From assembly GCA_037043015.1 (NCBI GenBank), contig CM073324.1, positions 26,304,097 to 26,368,096 of the forward strand: DNA of 64,000 nt. Direction: 5' to 3'. This stretch comes from Bryum argenteum. Its lineage: Eukaryota; Streptophyta; Bryopsida; Bryales; Bryaceae. The translations under genes and the position numbers were made by a program. The notes under the pieces were generated by a model that saw only the letters and a program-made list of their open reading frames with translations, was not told the DNA's origin and did no database searches. This document shows, one piece after another, positions 47,758-59,256 of the stretch (position 1 is its first letter; every line of letters starts with the position of its first letter).

Positions 47758-48936
47758 TCAAGCTTCTACAACAACTTTCTAGGTGGACAACTATGGCGAA
47801 GTAGCCATCACCTATCACTGAAGCAGAACTTGTATGACAATCAAAACCAAAGAGTCGGCGCGACGGAGCTAGAGCAAATGCGTAGAGAAGAGAAGTACTA
47901 ATTCAATGAACTATATGACCAATAAAGCAGAGAACATTGATTCCGCTCCAACAACTAGGAAGCACAACACAATGTGCGTTACGGCTGAAGGGATTACTGG
48001 TTAGAAACACCAACAACAATAGAAATAACCTCGTCAAAATAACACTCTCGATATTGCAATCGATGAACAAAAGGCCCGTATTCCGAGATTGCAATCAATG
48101 AATAAGACACTACCAGTGCGCGCATCTCGTCTGGCGCCAAATATTAGAACAAAAGAAAAAGCCTTGTTCGATCGAAACCAACAACAAAGCAAAAACAAAG
48201 CAACAATCTTAGATATGAGTAGAGCAATAACAAATCACAACAAGTGCGCTTGTCTCCGCTGGAAGCCACTCTGCCGAATCAAATTTAGAGGAAGGAAAAA
48301 AGTAATTGGAGCCAACAACCTAGGCAAAAGAGGGGTGGCGTCGGCGACTGTGTCATCATACATTATATTCAATGCTACCCATTATTCGCCACACTTCGTA
48401 CGTCTCATCATTCTCGAGCTCGTAGGTACGTATAATTTGATTACTTAAATAGCAATATTTCTATTATTACATAATCTTATGGAGACTACCATAAAAAACG
48501 CTTAATGTGTTGGTCAAAATGGAAGTTCTATTGGGTCCAACTGGGGGGTAAAGTGTTATCATTGGAATTAGGGATATACTTGTATGAATTTTTATATAAT
48601 TTGTAGGTATGTATGTTTGTATGTATGTATTATACTTGTATGAATTTATAATATCACAAATACTCCGACTTCTGAATTATAAAGTAATTTGATAGTTCCT
48701 TTCATTATATGTTCCTAGCCTAGTTTATTGTAAAATGTTGGAAATTCATCATATTTTGTATCCTTGCCTGTGTTGTAGGATTTAAAACATACCTCACCGA
48801 CACAAAGTTGTTGGGGTTGCTCAAATTTACTCCTAGCTCTTCAACGCCTAAGTCCTAGATGTCCTTCTATCCCCACCGCCAACAACTACACAGTCTAGAA
48901 AAAGGAGAAAAAATGAGGAAACAACAATTTAGGATG
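47758..48936. other. Intergenic, no gene seen
   Basis: Upstream flank of the decayed minus-strand gene. A small patch of GTATGTATGT repeats lies near 48605-48632. Open frames at 47903-48094 (-) and 48089-48448 (+) carry no motif. Confidence 0.35.
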
Positions 48937-49692
48937 CACCTGAGATACCAAAGTTCAAGGTGTATTGCCCTTGTCGAAAATGTGCAGAGGCACATAGACC
49001 AAGTATGAGGTTTTTATTTATTTTTGATAATCATATTGACCTCTAAAAGATGTCCGATAAATATCAGGTGATTCATTTACATCCTTTGATTTGATAATAT
49101 ATACATTTTGCTTCTTAAACTTATAAAATTATATATTATATATAATTTATATAAAAATGTCTTAAATATGGAGGTTTAGGGTGTGATCTTAGAATTTCAA
49201 TTTCTATGACAAGTACCGTACATATTCATTATGTTACAACTATATCCTACTTTAATAGAAAATTGTCTTGTTTGTTTTTGTATGGCTATTTGTAGGGCCT
49301 TAATCATGGGTTTATATTTAATTTAAGTGAAAAGAATTTATTTAACAGTTATTAATGTATTGAGATACGTTATTCACTAATTACTTCTATAGGGACTATA
49401 TGACGCTCAAAGGCTATGTGTGGCCTCTATCGGGTTGGATCCTAGTTTTGACAACACACAAGAAGTCGAAGGATTTCAAGAACCTCTCCAAGACCATAAT
49501 ATATATTGGGACAAAAAGATTGTATTAGAAGAATACATGGATCCATTTCGTGGCCTTGTTAAAGATGGTCTTCATGTGAGTGACAGTTTACCACAAAACA
49601 TGGAGGCCAAACTATCGATTCTTAGTAATTGTTCATCTCTACCAACTGTCGAGGAAAAGGAACATGTACTAAGGGGTGTGTATGTCGAGTGA
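48937..49692 (+). pseudogene. Coding-like fragment of unknown, perhaps transposon, origin
   Basis: Two stretches look protein-like. One near 48937-49000 reads APEIPKFKVYCPCRKCAEAH, with a CPCxxC cysteine pattern. The other, 49393-49692, reads on to SFDNTQEVEGFQEPLQDH and DPFRGLVKDGLHVSDSLP. AT-rich DNA with stops separates them, and the last frame runs out at a stop with no partner exon seen. Cysteine-rich starts followed by such acidic segments occur in plant CACTA transposase genes, but the match is too weak to name it. Confidence 0.3.
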
Positions 49693-50149
49693 AGGGCAGA
49701 AATCCATTAAGGGTGTGTATGCCGAGTGAAGGGCAAAAATCCAATGTAGTGGATTGTCATGCCTCTTGATATTAATGTCACAATCTCATATGGTGTCGTT
49801 GTTTATATTGCCTACCATGATGGTCGCCCATCTGATGCACTATCTCGCTATCTTGCCTTGTAGGCAAAAATTTGTAGATTCCAACTTGAGTAAAGTGTTT
49901 GTCGATCTTGGCGCCCATCAAAGTAAACGACACAATGTTGATGTATGCACAAATTAATCGTGCAAAAATCCTCGGCACAAGCGATTAATCATGCAAAAGG
50001 CTCCGTAGCGGCTCGGTATGAGTTGCTAGTGTTGTTGCCTACTTTCTAAGGTCACAACATATTGTAAACCGCGAGTTTGCGCATGTCGACCCGCGTCCAA
50101 TAGTGCCCTCTTCTAGTTAGTGGAGGGCTCTTTCAATAATGGTCTTTTT
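49693..50149. other. Intergenic, no gene seen
   Basis: A short direct repeat GTGTGTATGTCGAGTGAAGG / GTGTGTATGCCGAGTGAAGG lies at about 49675-49735. Nothing else is recognised. Confidence 0.35.
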
Positions 50150-50417
50150 GACTCTCAAAACACTACATATCTTTTCTACAACAAGGATTTTTTCTATTTA
50201 TTTTTTCCAACTTTGAACATTAGGATTTTTTTAATTGGTGAGGAATTTGAATCTTGAATTTGATACACATATACGTATACAAGTTAGGTACTAGATCCTA
50301 TGATTACATACTTAAAATTTTAATTAAGAATTGAAAATTTTTACCTTCTATGAAAGAGGAAAGTTTTGAGACTTTTTGGTAGCTTCTGGTAGTTTTGAGG
50401 CTAGTCGCCTTTAGGGG
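50150..50417 (+). mobile_element. TTAA-bounded element, long family, 3' fragment
   Basis: Matches the right third of 38497-39283 (shared features: a CTTTTTGACTCTCAAAACAC-like tract, TTGGTGAGGAATTTGAATC, TACTAGATCCTA) and ends TTTAGGGG directly before TTAA at 50418-50421. The left two thirds are missing. Confidence 0.6.
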
Positions 50418-50421
50418 TTAA

Positions 50422-50782
50422 CCCTTTAAGGTCCTTGGGGTCTCAAACGGGCAACCCAAAATTGGATCACAACATCTTTTGGACTTGGGCATCATGAATA
50501 ATGCACTTTTAAAACTTGGGCATCATGAATGGACCAATCAATGATGAGCTTGCAACCTTCTACAAGTTTATGTACAACCCAACCGACCTACCACAATCCT
50601 TTCAAAGCACAAAATCACTCATACAAATTGTGTTTTGATTTGTAAAATTTCACTCTTTGAATGCATCACAAGAAGGTGACCAATTTGACATCAAAATATA
50701 AGTGAAAAGTTGAGTACAGTGAGAGCTACAGGGAAGATTATGTTGGAATCAAGCCCCTCGGGCTTGCAAGGACCTTTAAGGG
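50422..50782. mobile_element. TTAA-bounded MITE, 361-bp family
   Basis: The left end CCCTTTAAGGTCCTTG and the inverted right end CCCTTAAAGGTCCTTG agree at 15 of 16 positions. The left flank is TTAA (50418-50421) and the right flank is TTAC (50783-50786), a TTAA with one change. Its left end shares a single TTAA with the neighbouring fragment. The interior has no coding frame. Confidence 0.65.
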
Positions 50783-50786
50783 TTAC

Positions 50787-51335
50787 CCATTTGAAGGTGC
50801 ACTCACCTCGAGGGGCAAACAAAACTTGGTGCAGTTTATTACAATGAATAAAATGCACCAAGTTTTCCCCAAATAGGGAGATTTGGAAATGCTTTACCAG
50901 CAAGAGCAGCAACTTCAAAATGCAGCCATTTGGCCAATGAGATTCGGTAACATGGAGCACGCTTTTAGGTGCTGCTACCTCAGCAGAAATGAGGTTTATC
51001 CAATGAGGATGTTGTGATCATCCTGTCAGCCTGTCAAATTAACATGCTGCATTCCTCAAAAGGTCCTATGACCACAGGGTTGGCCTATGGCCGTGGCAAG
51101 CACGCTTATCCAAGTTGGAATCACCCGGGAGCCGTCCGATGGCGCCGATCGAGGGCGGAGCGCCTCTCCCCCAGGAGCCACAGAGTTTGTGGGCTTGTGT
51201 GGCACCACTCGGGCTCGCTCGATTGATGCCTCACCCCCAACCTTGCATCTCGTGCTCGTGCTCGTGCTCATCTCGGCAACTTTGTACAGGAATTGTAGGT
51301 TTGTGTGCAGTGATCGGAGGTTTTGAGAGCGCGAA
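50787..51335. promoter_or_regulatory. Upstream region of the thioredoxin m gene
   Basis: GC content rises from about 51100, marking the probable leader. Open frames on both strands at 51014-51496 are by-products of this GC-rich stretch. No TATA box is convincing. Confidence 0.35.
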
Positions 51336-52380
51336 ATGGCGATGGTGATGGAAGTGGTTGGGTGCGCGGCGGGGCCGTGCCAGCTCGCCGCGGCCGCGGC
51401 TTCGAGCTCGAGCTCCAGGTCGCCGTGCGTGCGTGCTGTGGGCATGCGCTCCTTGCCCGTCGCGCGTGGCCTCCGAATTGGCGCTTCCAAGACCAAATTG
51501 ACTGCTCCTCAGGGTGCTGCTGTTCGCTCCAAGAGGACAGGAATCGTGTGCGAAGCCCAAGATACTGTCACCGGAGGTTAGTACCACATTTTCTCTCTCT
51601 CTCCCTACGGTCGTTGTCCCCTCACGGCTTGCTTACATCTTCCCCCTCCAAAATTCGAACACCCACCACCAAATTCTTGCCAAAGATTCAGTGCCCAATG
51701 TTTTGAGCTTACAATAGGTATCTTCTGCAAGCTCGGAACCTCGCGCCACCCGATTCTGAAAGGAACAGTTGACGAACTACCTACACTAATTTAAATAGAA
51801 GCAACAAACAAGAGCTGAAATCGGTACAATACAAGACGAACTCTTTGTATTATCTCTTGTGCTTGATATGTGCTGGTTCATTGAGTAGCTGCAACTTGAC
51901 GTTAAATTAGATGATACATTTTCGTGACTATTGATCTATTTTGTAAGAGTGTGATGATCACTTCAAGCGATTACTCTGGAACTGGGGTTGTAGAGATGAT
52001 TGGAATTCCGGCGTTGCAATGGGACTTGATGGATGAGTGTGATGTGTGGAGCAGTGACAGGAGTGGTGACGGAAGCGACATGGAAGGAGCTAGTGCTGGA
52101 GAGTCCGGTGCCAGTGCTGGTGGATTTCTGGGCGCCATGGTGCGGGCCATGCCGCATGATAGCGCCACTGATCGACGAGATTGCGAAGCAGTACGCAGGC
52201 AAGGTGAGATGCCTGAAGCTGAACACGGACGAGAGTCCCGGCATCGCTACGGAGTACGGCATCCGCTCCATCCCCACCGTCATGGTGTTCACCAAGGGCG
52301 ACAAGCGCGACACTGTCATCGGCGCTGTGCCCAAGTCCACCTTGACCACCACTCTAGAGAAGTTTATTGACCAGTGGTAA
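51336..52380 (+). CDS. Thioredoxin m, chloroplast
   Basis: Two exons, 51336-51576 and 52055-52380, join in phase 1 to 188 residues. The first 75 residues are rich in Ala, Ser and Arg ([18 protein letters not shown]) and form a plastid transit peptide; a second ATG lies two codons on. The mature domain begins about residue 78-82 and holds the redox site WCGPC at 109-113, preceded by [10 protein letters not shown], and the cis-proline at 153 (RSIPTVMV). The stretch [20 protein letters not shown] is typical of m-type thioredoxins, which are reduced by ferredoxin-thioredoxin reductase and switch Calvin-cycle and other stromal enzymes by dithiol exchange. Length fits the family. An intron between transit peptide and mature domain is usual. 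Assignment to m rather than f, x or y rests on motif resemblance only. Confidence 0.93.
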
Positions 52381-53286
52381 GCAAGCTAGTCAGTCAGATG
52401 GCGATCCTCCTCACCCCCCCTCTGTCATGTAGAAATCTGGCATATACAAAATCAGTCGAATTCCCTCTTTGCTACACACTCTCACTCTCACTTTTGTATA
52501 TGAAATTGCTTAATTTTGCCCTGCTTGATGTGAGCGGAGCTTTGGTTGATGTGTGTGTGGATCATGTGCGCTATCAGACGGGAGCATCAGAAGGCTCCAA
52601 AATCAAGGAAGAGTGCTCCGTAGCTGGGGCTTGCAATTGTAGGTATGAGAGTTTGTGATTTTCTTGCAGAGGCTTAATTCATTACTTTAATTTTCAAATG
52701 GCGTCACTCGGTAAGTTGCATGGTCTTCTTAAGGAGCATGTGTTGCTTCTGAGTACGGTTATTTGTTTATTTTCCCTTGAGCATGTTCATATGGAAAAAG
52801 CTTCATGTTCATATAGTAAAGTGCATGTGCAATTCTCCTGTTTTGCGGGATTGTTCGGCAAAATATTAGCTTCTGAGCTGTGTATATTCTCTTTAGCAAA
52901 TGGCGGTTGCAGCCTTGCAAATTGCAATGAAGAAGTAATCTTTGGACATGCTTCATTCCATTGCCTATGATTATCTGTACGGTTCGATTCATGCTCTTGA
53001 AACCACAGACATCGGTGATAAGGTCAATTTGCTACATTTCAGGAAAGTCATCTTGAAGGTTAATGTTTAAAATGTTGAAGTGTATGAGGTCAATGCATGA
53101 GTTACAAGGTTTAGATCATTGGAGTGAACGAAAAGCATCATTTTGGATTCTTGAAACAGAGTCTTGCACAGATGGAAGATATTACGTAGATGATTGGAAT
53201 TCAAACTCATTGGAAACGAAAGCATTCACGAGATTACACGATTTTTCTTGAGATGTAGCACTTGATATAATTCAAACTTTTTACAT
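52381..53286. other. Thioredoxin 3' UTR and intergenic DNA
   Basis: The first few hundred bases probably belong to the 3' UTR. The open frame at 52698-52970 has no motif and no splice context. No further gene is supported. Confidence 0.4.
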
Positions 53287-53644
53287 AGATAGACTAATAG
53301 AAACTCCCGTGCCTTTCTAAGGGGCTGGCGTGAATGAAGTGTTTGTTCGTAATGCTAATAACCTGATGCTTACGAGACAAGGGGAAATTAGGATAATACT
53401 ACTTCCTCCTTTTGAGATTGGACACTTTAACTACGTTAGTTTCTAGCTAGTTACTAGTGCCTTGAAGATACTTGACATAGTATCCCCCAAAAGGGTTTTG
53501 ATGTACCCATAGAGCAAGGTCCAAGGACCCCACCCATAATTGGGTGGACTATGGTGGCGAGCACCACACCGGCATGGGGAATAGATCTCACGACCTCCTC
53601 ATTGGGGGCCATGAGCCCCAACCTCGAAGCCAAGGAATGTGGTA
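53287..53644 (-). mobile_element. tRNA-derived SINE, copy 3 (inverted)
   Basis: A 358-bp reverse-complement copy closely related to 11987-12342: the head reads TTGGCTTCGAGGTTGGGGC, the middle CTATGTCAAGTATCTTCAAG, and the tail ends TCTATCTATG. Short direct repeats TTTACAT (about 53280-53286 and 53645-53651) are likely target duplications. Confidence 0.87.
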
Positions 53645-53769
53645 TTTACATTACTTTACCTTAAGACTTAAGATAATTTCACGTTGTGCAAATGAGTATG
53701 AACAACATCTTATTTCAAATGGTCATAGTGAGAATAAACAACATCTACAGAAAGAATACCAAACCTATC

Positions 53770-53960
53770 TAGTAATTGGCGTTAACAGAGTGTTTGTCCA
53801 ATCCACCCTTGGATTTTTATGTTTGAAGGGCATACTATCAATGGTGAAACGGCTAACCCCTCTCATGTTGTTTACAATTGTAATTCATACCTGTCCACTA
53901 GTACCTTATATATAACCGACATTTTACTCCTTCAAAGAGCTATGAGATACCAATATCCTT
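53770..53960 (-). mobile_element. Diverged SINE fragment
   Basis: A worn, truncated relative of the same SINE: AGAGTGTTTGTCCAATCCAC parallels the 3' region of copy 2, and CAAAGAGCTATGAGATACC parallels the GGGTACCTCAAAGC region inverted. The tRNA-like head is missing. Confidence 0.5.
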
Positions 53961-54905
53961 GCACACCAGCAAGGTACTTGTCTTCTTGACGAGGCAGATG
54001 TTTATTTGGTGTTCATCAAAAATGCTCCTACTCAAGCATCCCTATTCTTGAAAGAGCCTCGCCCTGGGATTTGTTCAGCTTCTTTTTGACGTTATTGTAA
54101 GATTTTTATTAGCGGCAATTTTGAGGCTATTGTATCATATGGACCATTTAATTTCAAGTATTGGCAATTCATGGCATTTTAAAGTTCTCACCATCAAAAA
54201 AATTTAGTACCAACAAAAGAGTGAGATAGTCATGTGTGAATCACTTTGCCAACATCCAATCATGTAGTCAAAAAAGGTATTTCTATCGGTAGTTATATGT
54301 CAAAGAAGATGTGGTAGTTGTAGATAATCACACTTTCTTGTAACACAAAAACGTCAAAAGCCCATGTAAGGTTACAAAAACTAGAATTTATTCACAAGTC
54401 ACATGAATTGTCACTTATCATATGCAATGTGTATGTGTGTTGTGGTGCAAGGGTCTTTTAAAGCCACCTTTTATTTCAAAACTTATTAAATTGGTATAAA
54501 AAAAATTATTTTTTAATAAAGTATTGAGTAATTATGTACCTCCGCCCATTGCAAACTTCCTCAATCATTATGTAAACTTCCAACACGTGTAATAAATAGA
54601 ACGTAACTCTTTTTGATAAGATATTATTTAGAGGGGCCTTGTTTTTGTCTTAGTAGGGAGTCGTGAAATTTAGTTAAAGTTTGTTTCTAGAGATATTTTA
54701 AGGTGCCCCATTTGCATACAATCATTGGATCTTTGAATCCGTAGGGTCAAAAAATAAAAGTGTTTTTGATGCTCTCATAGTATGGTTTTATAGGATTCTA
54801 TGATTACAATTTTACAAATCATTTAAAAGAAAATCTTAAGAAATTTTATTGACTTACTTACTTTAAAGAAAAGTTGAAGGACTCTACCCCCTTCGACCTT
54901 TTGGT
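53961..54905. other. AT-rich intergenic DNA
   Basis: No gene, repeat array or element edges recognised. Confidence 0.35.
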
Positions 54906-54909
54906 TTAA

Positions 54910-55169
54910 CCCCTAAATCTCCTTGTTGCAAAACGGTCTAAGCCACAAAATTTGACCTTCCTTTGGATTAAGCTCAAAAAATCTTAATCTAAGAATTACT
55001 TTAAATATTCAACCATAAGATCTCAAAGTTCACTTGACATCCTTCTCACATACCAAATTTGAACCGTTCATTCTTCCTCTTTTGTGAGATTATAATCATC
55101 AAAGTTGATTGAGTTTTTCTCCTGCGGGAACCTACAAAACCCGTTTCGGGTTTTAAGGAGAGTTAGGGA
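54910..55169 (+). mobile_element. TTAA-bounded MITE, 260-bp family, copy 1
   Basis: Flanked by TTAA at 54906-54909 and 55170-55173. It starts CCCCTAAATCTCCTTG and ends AAGGAGAGTTAGGGA. It has exactly the same length as the copy at 62769-63028 and is roughly 90 percent identical to it by eye, most differences being C/T or G/A. An internal palindrome AACCCGTTTCGGGTT lies near the right end. Confidence 0.75.
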
Positions 55170-55173
55170 TTAA

Positions 55174-55449
55174 CATACAAGTAGTTGGATGTATTCCACT
55201 TTTGACAAGAATTCTAGAGATGACTCGATTTGGCTGTTGCAAATTGTATTAAGCTTGAAGAGGGCTATTCTATAGGATGTATGAAGGTGAACACCACTTT
55301 GAGCACATCAATAAGTTTATTAAGCCTGAGAAGTGAGAGCTTAAAGTTAAAGACACATCAAAGGTAAGCATGCCTTTTTGTAGTACTATCTCTATATAGA
55401 AAAGAACATGATTAGGGTTTTGTTTGTCCGTCCTTGGTGATCCACCATA
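55174..55449. other. Intergenic, no feature seen
   Basis: The minus-strand open frame at 55270-55452 has no motif. Confidence 0.3.
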
Positions 55450-55532
55450 CACACATGGTCATGGTCATGGTCATGATCATGGCCATGGTCATGATCATGG
55501 CCATGGTCATGATCATGGCCATCATCATTTGG
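55450..55532. repeat. CATGGTCATGATCATGGC tandem repeat
   Basis: An 18-bp unit built from hexamers (ATGGTC, ATGATC, ATGGCC) repeats about four times. It could form hairpins because the unit is nearly self-complementary. Confidence 0.85.
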
Positions 55533-55689
55533 TTATGTCTATATGCTATGAAGAGTTTTGAAGATTTTGAAGAGTTTCCGTGAGTAGTATTTGATTGTCA
55601 TAAAGAGTTATTAGGTTCCAATAATAGAACAAGGGTCGAAGAGACAAGGAATGTGGACCATGTAAAATGGGAGCAAACTAAGGAATAAT

Positions 55690-56450
55690 GGGAAATCAAG
55701 GGATTACGTGAGGGGAACTAGGAATCGGGAAGAAAAGAGAGGAACTAGGAAGAGAAGATGGGAACAATGAACAAATAATGAGATTCAAGAAAGAATTATG
55801 AGAACTATGAATGAATGATGGGAACTAGGAATAAATGATGGAAACTAAGAAGGGGAGTTGAGGAATGGGGAACAGGGAAAGAATGATAGAAACAAAGAAG
55901 GGGAGTTGGAGGATGGAGAACCAAGAGCCAAAGATGGCAACTGGGAACAAATGATAGCAACTAGGAACAGGACTTTGGAGATAAGGAACCATTAACAAAA
56001 AATTAGAAAATGGAACATGCTATAAATCTTAAAAAGCACGGGGAATCGGGAAGAAGTGAACACAAGACATTCTAAGGGACAAGAAATGTAAAACATGTAA
56101 AATGGGAGTAGACTAAGGAGTGAAGAGGAGATTGAGGGAACATGAGAGAAGAACTAGGAACTAGGAACAGAGGATAGGTACTGGGAACAAATGATGGAAA
56201 TTAGGAATGTATGATGGAAACCAAGTAGGGGAGTTGGGGTCAAGGAATTGGGAACAGTAAACAAAGGATGGGAACCGAAAACGGGACTATAGAGATAGGG
56301 ATCTATTAATAAAGATCCCAATGATATAACAAGGAGTGAAAGGGATAAGGATTACAGAACATGAAAATGAAAATGAGAGTAAAGAATGAGTGAACGAGAG
56401 ATCAACGAAAAATCAGAGGAGAACTAGGAACCACGAACCAGAAACGAAGA
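55690..56450. repeat. Purine-rich degenerate repeat tract
   Basis: Phrases such as GGAACTAGGAACAAATGATGG, GGGGAGTTGAGGAATGGGGA and AAGAGAAGATGGGAAC recur with variation over about 750 bp, giving strong purine asymmetry on the + strand. No coding frame is convincing. Confidence 0.7.
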
Positions 56451-58434
56451 GAACGAAAGACATGCTACCCACATCTAGATTTATTACATGTTTTTTGAAA
56501 TTTCGATTTGACCTTTTTGATGTCTGTGTTCGGAGGATACGAGTAAGGACTTGATATGTATATGACATTTTCTGATAATAATCGAATAGAATTCGATTGA
56601 AGTTCATAATGATAGAGCTATTGGCTACAAATGCAAAAGTTGTCAAAGTTGGTAGATGAAAGGTGGTTCATGTTCACAAATTTTAGTAGAGTAAATTTTG
56701 TGCAAAACATCAAAAATCAAATGCTTACGTATGTCATGTTGTAAAACTCTAATCATGTAATGGATAAGAACATTTAAAGTACACGTACGTGCATGGACAT
56801 TTTGGGAGAAATTAAGTCTTATTTGTAGGTGCCGATTTAAATGAAATATACATATTTGAACTAAAAAAAACTAGAATTGCGAGGAAAATGAGTTTGCCAA
56901 ATTCAAAAACACAAAATTACTTAATTATACGGCACTACGTGCCGAACTGGGCATGCATGTATGGTAGTATCAGGCTTATTGCATTTGGGTAGATACAAAT
57001 ACTTATCTTTATGATGAATAGTGAAGTTTATGTCTCTAAAGTATGTTTTCAATAAAGGGACGTTAAGGGCCATAAGAAAGAAAGAATTGGGCCAATGGAA
57101 GGCCTTATAAGTAGGAAACTCATGAAATGTCACTCATGCTTGACAGTTTATGTCTAACCCCTAAATGGAATGACTCGTGTATAGAAAAGTCAGTACAATT
57201 TCAAAAATGGAAGTATCATGAATGGTAATGAAGGTACCTTTAGATCTCAATCGTACAATCTTATAGTAGACACATTGTATATCATGTAGGTCAAATTTTG
57301 AGTCATGAGGCCTCATAAATTGTGAGATCATAATGTATTAGTACTCAAAAAACCTCACAATTTTTTTAAATCTGAAGTGAAAATGCTACAAAAACCTTAT
57401 TGCAATAAACAAATCACCAACTACACAGATAATCCCTTCATCTCAATAACACCCTTGAACAAAAATAAGCCATGAGAAATTTCTTTTTGCGTAAATGACC
57501 TTGCAATGGTGAATGTGCCAAAATCTTGTAGCACTATTTCATTTTACAAAGAAAAAACAGTCAAGGACTCTTACTACCCTTTGCACTCAAGTCTATGCTT
57601 AACGTTCATTACATATTTGATTTTGTTAAGGTTTCTACAACTAAAACGAGACTCTAATTGGAATTCATCCCAAAAAATGAAGTCAAATCCAACGATGGAT
57701 GAAGGAGATACAGCCCTTCAAAATTCATCTATTTATTCCATTTTTCAAGATAGAAAAATCTAATACCAAAACTATTCGGATCAAAAATCCTCCAACTAAA
57801 AAATTCATTAGCCTTCACCTTAAGATAATAATTGTGTGGAAGAAATTCATAAAAACATGCCCTTGATCTCCCAAATTTGCCTCACAACAGAAAAACCCCA
57901 TGTTTGTGTTGCCTTTACTAAAATGCATGTCACTAATTCATGTATTCACTGCATGAGAGTGCAATTTTTATATTAGACAAAACAGACTTGATACGGGACT
58001 CCAACCTAAGTAATTTAATCCAAAACGGACATTAGATGAAGAAGTTATGGCTCTTCAAAGTTTATATCTTCCATCCAAACGGTCGTATTTTGACACTTCG
58101 CATGTAAAGGGAGGAGACAATCACATAAACAACACTCTTATTCCCGGCGGCAATAAAATGCATAACTATAAGAATGTGGAGAATTATAGTAAATCCCACC
58201 TCCAGCTGAGTTTGACAGTTATTACAATATAGGCCATTTGGCAAAATCATCACATCCAATCATTAATTATTATCTCACATTATTTTAGAAGTAGCTAAAC
58301 ATTTGAGCTTGTGGCCAATTCCCACTTTACACCACACCAAAAACTATGGCTTCTTAAGAATTTGCTTCTTAAACATGGGCCCTGGCCCGAATAAGGTTTC
58401 TTGCAAGTTTCTCATTTTCTAATGTAAAGCCCGC
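56451..58434. other. AT-rich intergenic DNA
   Basis: About 2 kb without a supported gene. A lone CTAACCCCTAAATGG at 57154 resembles an end of the TTAA/CCC families, but I found no partner end. Open frames at 56413-56646, 56921-57133, 57506-57763 and 58047-58259 are short and without motifs. Confidence 0.35.
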
Positions 58435-58438
58435 TTAA

Positions 58439-58691
58439 TCCCTAAAGATCCTTGATACAAAATTGTCTAAACTATCACAAAGGACCCTCTTTAACTTCAA
58501 GCCCAGATAAACTCCATCTAAGCATTAATTAGAATATCCAACCGTAAGATCTAGAAGATAACTTGACCCTTTACTAATATGTTAAACTTGAACCGTTATT
58601 ATTTCTCCTATTTTGAGATTATAATGCTCAAATTGGACTGACTTCTTTTCCTGCGAAAATCCCAAAAAGCCATTTCGAATTTCTTGAATCG
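58439..58691 (+). mobile_element. TTAA-bounded MITE, 260-bp family, diverged copy
   Basis: Flanked by TTAA at 58435-58438 and 58692-58695, starts TCCCTAAAGATCCTTG, and shares interior words with the 260-bp family (CAACCGTAAGATCT, TTTGAGATTATAAT, CTTTTCCTGCG). The right end is worn. It lies about 565 bp before the beta-tubulin ATG, so it may be part of that promoter region. Confidence 0.6.
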
Positions 58692-58695
58692 TTAA

Positions 58696-59256
58696 GATAT
58701 GCCAAATACACAACTTTCATCTCATTCTACCTTGAACCACATCATTAATGGCCTCAATGCCTCATCAAAGAGTAGTCATGTCCTTCGCTCACTTTCCCAC
58801 CAAAACCAACCGAATTCAAAAATAGAGCGGTACACATCCAAGATTCTGACCATTAACGACAGGTCCAGCATCGCCAGCTGCGCCGCATCGCCACCGTCGA
58901 TTCCCAGATCCAATGGCGCAGCATCGACGATCGCGACGACAATTTCACGATTGGGCAGACGGGTCTCACAGGAGATATTGATGACTGCGCGGACAATCTC
59001 AACCTTTCATGTTCACAGATCGACGGTGTACAGTATTTTAACCCGAAAAACGCCGGAGCAGTGGGAACGAGAACCTCTTTATCTCCCTCGCGGCTCCTCT
59101 ACCTCTTCAGTGTGCTCGACGCCCCTGTTCCTCAGGCCATTCTCTTGTCTCTGCATTGGCCGGGTCGTCTGCACACTCACTACTCCGCTTGCATCCTCCT
59201 TTCTAGCTTGTGAGCCGGAGCTTTGTATTAGATTTGTGATCCAGTAGTCTGTCAAG
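58696..59256 (+). promoter_or_regulatory. Upstream region and 5' leader of the beta-tubulin gene
   Basis: GC content rises from about 58860, followed by a pyrimidine-rich stretch (CTCTACCTCTTCAG near 59096) typical of a tubulin leader. A 182-codon frame is open across 58699-59247, but it has no motif and stops ten bases before the tubulin ATG; I treat it as chance. Confidence 0.45.

Noticed and set aside
58699-59247. A 182-codon frame ending just before beta-tubulin
   Set aside because: No motif, begins at the edge of a MITE relic, and runs through what must be the tubulin promoter and leader.
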